From the NCBI GenBank assembly GCA_900544675.1, contig UQVZ01000047.1:1-24485 (forward strand): DNA of 24,485 nucleotides. Direction: 5' to 3'. The position numbers and the translations under genes were made by a program. The notes under the pieces are model-generated. The model did no database searches. It saw only the letters and a program-made list of their open reading frames with translations, and was not told the DNA's origin. Shown piece by piece: positions 22,669 to 24,485 of the stretch; the stretch's first letter is position 1, and the number at the start of each line of letters is the position of its first letter. The stretch is from an uncultured Bacteroides sp. GTDB lineage: Bacteria; Bacteroidota; Bacteroidia; Bacteroidales; Bacteroidaceae.

Positions 22669-23580
22669 TTATTTTTTAATGTCAGTTGCAGGGCTTGTCA
22701 TAGATAGGATGGTATCCTTACATGCTTCCATGAGCCATTTCGGCGTAGAGGTGGCTCCGCAGATGCCGATAGAGTGCGCTTGCTGCAATAATGAGCTGTC
22801 GATTTCTTCCGGCTTGTCTATCTGGTAAGAGTTGGGATTTACCTTCCGGCATTCTTCGTAAAGTATCTTGCCGTTCGAGCTTTTATGCCCGCAGACGAAG
22901 AACACCAGGTCGTGTGCAGCGGCAAAACGGCGTATTTCCGGCATCCGGTTTGCCACTTGCCTGCAGATGGTGTCGTAATATTGGAAAGTGACCTCGGGCG
23001 AGATATGCTGCTGGATGTAGGCTACGATTTCCCTGAATTCGTCCAATGACTTGGTCGTTTGCGAGTAGAGCCGTATGTTCTTGGTAAAATCCAGCCGTTT
23101 GGCTTCTTCCAGACTTTCGATGACGATGGCTTCGCCGTTGGTTTGTCCTACCAGTCCCAACACTTCGGCGTGTCCGTTCTTTCCGAAGATAACGATTTGT
23201 TTTTCCCTTCTTTCTGCCGGGGCAGGAGTGTCATATTCTTGCTTAATCCGTTTCTGCAGGCGCAATACGACGGGGCATGTGGCATCGATGATTTCGATGT
23301 GGTTCTGGCGGGCAAGCTGGTAAGTCTGCGGGGGTTCGCCGTGGGCACGGAGCAATACTTTGACATCGTGCAGGCTGGCGAATTTCTCGTGGTCGATGGT
23401 GATGAGCCCCAGTTGTTTCAGCCGTTCGCATTCCTGCCCGTTGTGCACGATGTCGCCCAGGCAATACAGCGTTTCGCCCTTTGCCAGTTCTTCTTCGGCT
23501 TTCTTGATGGCGGTGGTCACGCCGAAGCAGAAGCCCGAACTCTCGTCGATTTCTACTTTTATTTCTGTCTTTTCATTCAT
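22669..23580 (-). CDS. ispH: 4-hydroxy-3-methylbut-2-enyl diphosphate reductase
   Basis: A 303-aa cytoplasmic Fe-S enzyme, the last step of the MEP pathway, converting HMBPP to isopentenyl and dimethylallyl diphosphate. The three cluster ligands are visible: Cys18 in SGFCFGV, Cys102 in DATCPVV and Cys206 in DTICRQVANR. The substrate motifs LRAHGEPP (78-85), FGKNGHAEVLGL (132-143), YSQTTKSLDEF and HKSSNGKILYE are also present. The usual ending GATSTPKWL replaces the GAS-P form and fits the Bacteroidetes group. Its ATG lies 8 nt inside the end of cmk, so the two are translated from one mRNA. The pairing of an isoprenoid gene with cmk is a frequent neighbourhood rather than a pathway link. Confidence 0.95.
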   Translation of the reverse strand: MNEKTEIKVEIDESSGFCFGVTTAIKKAEEELAKGETLYCLGDIVHNGQECERLKQLGLITIDHEKFASLHDVKVLLRAHGEPPQTYQLARQNHIEIIDATCPVVLRLQKRIKQEYDTPAPAERREKQIVIFGKNGHAEVLGLVGQTNGEAIVIESLEEAKRLDFTKNIRLYSQTTKSLDEFREIVAYIQQHISPEVTFQYYDTICRQVANRMPEIRRFAAAHDLVFFVCGHKSSNGKILYEECRKVNPNSYQIDKPEEIDSSLLQQAHSIGICGATSTPKWLMEACKDTILSMTSPATDIKK

Positions 23581-24265
23581 GGATGGCGCGTTTAAATTGG
23601 GTTAGCAACCAGTCTTTCTGTTCGGTCAGTGTCATGTGGCTGTTATCCAGCAGGATGGCGTCATCCGCTTTCCGTAGCGGACTGACGGCACGGCTTTGGT
23701 CGATGCGGTCGCGTTCTTCCACGTTGTGAAGGATGTCATCGAACGATGCCGGCATGCCTTTGGCACGAAGTTCATCGTAACGGCGCCGGGCACGGATTTG
23801 GGGGGATGCGGTGACAAAGATTTTCAGTTCGGCATCGGGAAAGACTGCTGTACCGATGTCCCGTCCGTCCATGACGATGCCTTTGTCTTTTCCCATTTCC
23901 TGCTGTTGGCGCACCAGCGCATGGCGAACGAAGTCGAGTGCCGATACGGGGCTTACTTTCGAGGAGACTTCGAGCGTGCGGATTTGGTCTTCTACATCTT
24001 TCCCGTTCAGAAACGTGCGCGGGCGCATGGTCTCTTTGTCCAGTTGGAAAGAGATACGGATGTCGTTCATCTGCTGTTTCAGGTTGTCTTCCTGGATGCT
24101 TCCGTCTGCATTGAACAGGTGATGTTCAATGCAATACAAGGTGACGGCACGATACATGGCGCCGCTGTCGATATAGATGTATCCGATTTCTTTTGCCAGG
24201 TCTTTTGCCATCGTGCTTTTTCCGCACGATGAAAAGCCGTCGATGGCGATGGTTATCTTTTTCAT
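23573..24265 (-). CDS. cmk: Cytidylate kinase
   Basis: A 230-aa cytoplasmic nucleoside monophosphate kinase that phosphorylates CMP and dCMP with ATP. The P-loop is GFSSCGKST at residues 8-16, the CMP site includes YIDSGAMYRAVTLY (about 30-43) and VMDGRDIGTAVFPDAELKIF, the lid region contains RRRYDELRAKG, and the terminal DQSRAVSPLRKADDA motif is typical of Cmk. An open frame continues 37 codons upstream but has no homologous features and crosses the promoter; the true start is MKKITIAIDG at 24265. A -7 element lies 29 nt upstream. The stop overlaps the ispH start by 8 nt, giving a cmk-ispH operon. Confidence 0.95.
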   Translation of the reverse strand: MKKITIAIDGFSSCGKSTMAKDLAKEIGYIYIDSGAMYRAVTLYCIEHHLFNADGSIQEDNLKQQMNDIRISFQLDKETMRPRTFLNGKDVEDQIRTLEVSSKVSPVSALDFVRHALVRQQQEMGKDKGIVMDGRDIGTAVFPDAELKIFVTASPQIRARRRYDELRAKGMPASFDDILHNVEERDRIDQSRAVSPLRKADDAILLDNSHMTLTEQKDWLLTQFKRAIHE

Positions 24266-24294
24266 GCGTTGTCGGTTTTTTATGATTTGCGGTT

Positions 24295-24302
24295 CAAAGA
24301 TA
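24295..24302 (-). promoter_or_regulatory. -7 element of cmk-ispH
   Basis: The minus strand reads TATCTTTG, a full TAnnTTTG match, 29 nt upstream of the cmk ATG. The -33 position does not show TTTG. Confidence 0.55.
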
Positions 24303-24396
24303 ATGAAACTCGTCCATATACGGATAAGGTTAGCGGAAAAAGATGTGTGCTTGTCCGGTGTCTTGCGATATATCATGGAAGGCTTACGAAGATAGT

Positions 24397-24472
24397 TGCA
24401 TCGCCCGATGCATATAGGTGCGTTTCCGGTAAGATTAATAATCTTCTATGTTGCTATCCAAATAATTGGATA
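24397..24472. repeat. Three short dyads at the right edge
   Basis: Three palindromes follow one another: TGCATCG/CGATGCA (24397-24412), AAGATTA/TAATCTT (24431-24445) and TATCCAA/TTGGATA (24455-24472), with central gaps of 2, 1 and 4 nt. An AATATTTG close to the -7 consensus follows at 24472-24479, so this may be the control region of a rightward gene outside the window. Confidence 0.5.
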
Positions 24473-24485
24473 ATATTTGTTTTAA

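Overview
The window looks like ordinary chromosome from a member of the Bacteroidales, most likely Bacteroides, Phocaeicola or a close relative. The best evidence is in the promoters. At least eight intergenic regions carry the Bacteroidetes -7 element TAnnTTTG, and three of these (before trmB, the toxin-antitoxin pair and pfkA) also have a TTTG -33 element exactly 20 nt upstream. DUF3575/DUF5119 surface proteins, a tandem GH43 enzyme, a secreted tricorn-type S41 peptidase and weak Shine-Dalgarno sequences fit the same group. No rRNA, tRNA, transposase, integrase or CRISPR array was seen.

Layout, left to right. (1) 96-1786, minus strand: a DUF3575 outer-membrane protein translationally coupled to a DUF5119 lipoprotein, probably the first part of a fimbria-like operon that runs off the left edge. 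(2) 1787-2446: a 660-bp gene-free gap with promoters at both ends and an array of GTTTCA/TGAAAC dyads. (3) 2447-6020, plus strand: trmB, mrp, a HigBA-type toxin-antitoxin pair and a flavin-reductase-like protein. (4) 6217-9477: the S41/tricorn peptidase, convergent with (5) a minus-strand two-domain GH43 protein (9598-11592) and asd. (6) 12896-16428, plus strand: a CPA2-type antiporter with a Usp-like tail, tcdA (overlapping it by 22 nt) and a LolD-like ABC ATPase. (7) 16571-20461, minus strand: a secreted alpha/beta hydrolase, a RibD-C/DHFR-like reductase, an AraC regulator and a secreted endonuclease/exonuclease/phosphatase-fold protein. (8) 20670-21515, plus strand: a CvfB-like S1 RNA-binding protein, convergent on pfkA across a shared terminator. 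(9) 21616-24265, minus strand: pfkA, ispH and cmk, the last two overlapping by 8 nt.

The genes are mainly housekeeping (tRNA modification, Fe-S delivery, lysine/threonine/methionine and isoprenoid precursors, glycolysis, CMP phosphorylation) mixed with envelope and scavenging functions. I found no new multi-gene system. The least-explained material lies between genes: a 22-bp-period dyad array (2139-2243); a 41-bp-period GC-rich palindrome array that encodes the last residues and stop of the LolD-like gene (16401-16562); and three families of imperfect palindromic elements that fill intergenic gaps. Two copies of one of these (6021-6185 and 19446-19596) share a roughly 31-bp core although they lie 13 kb apart.
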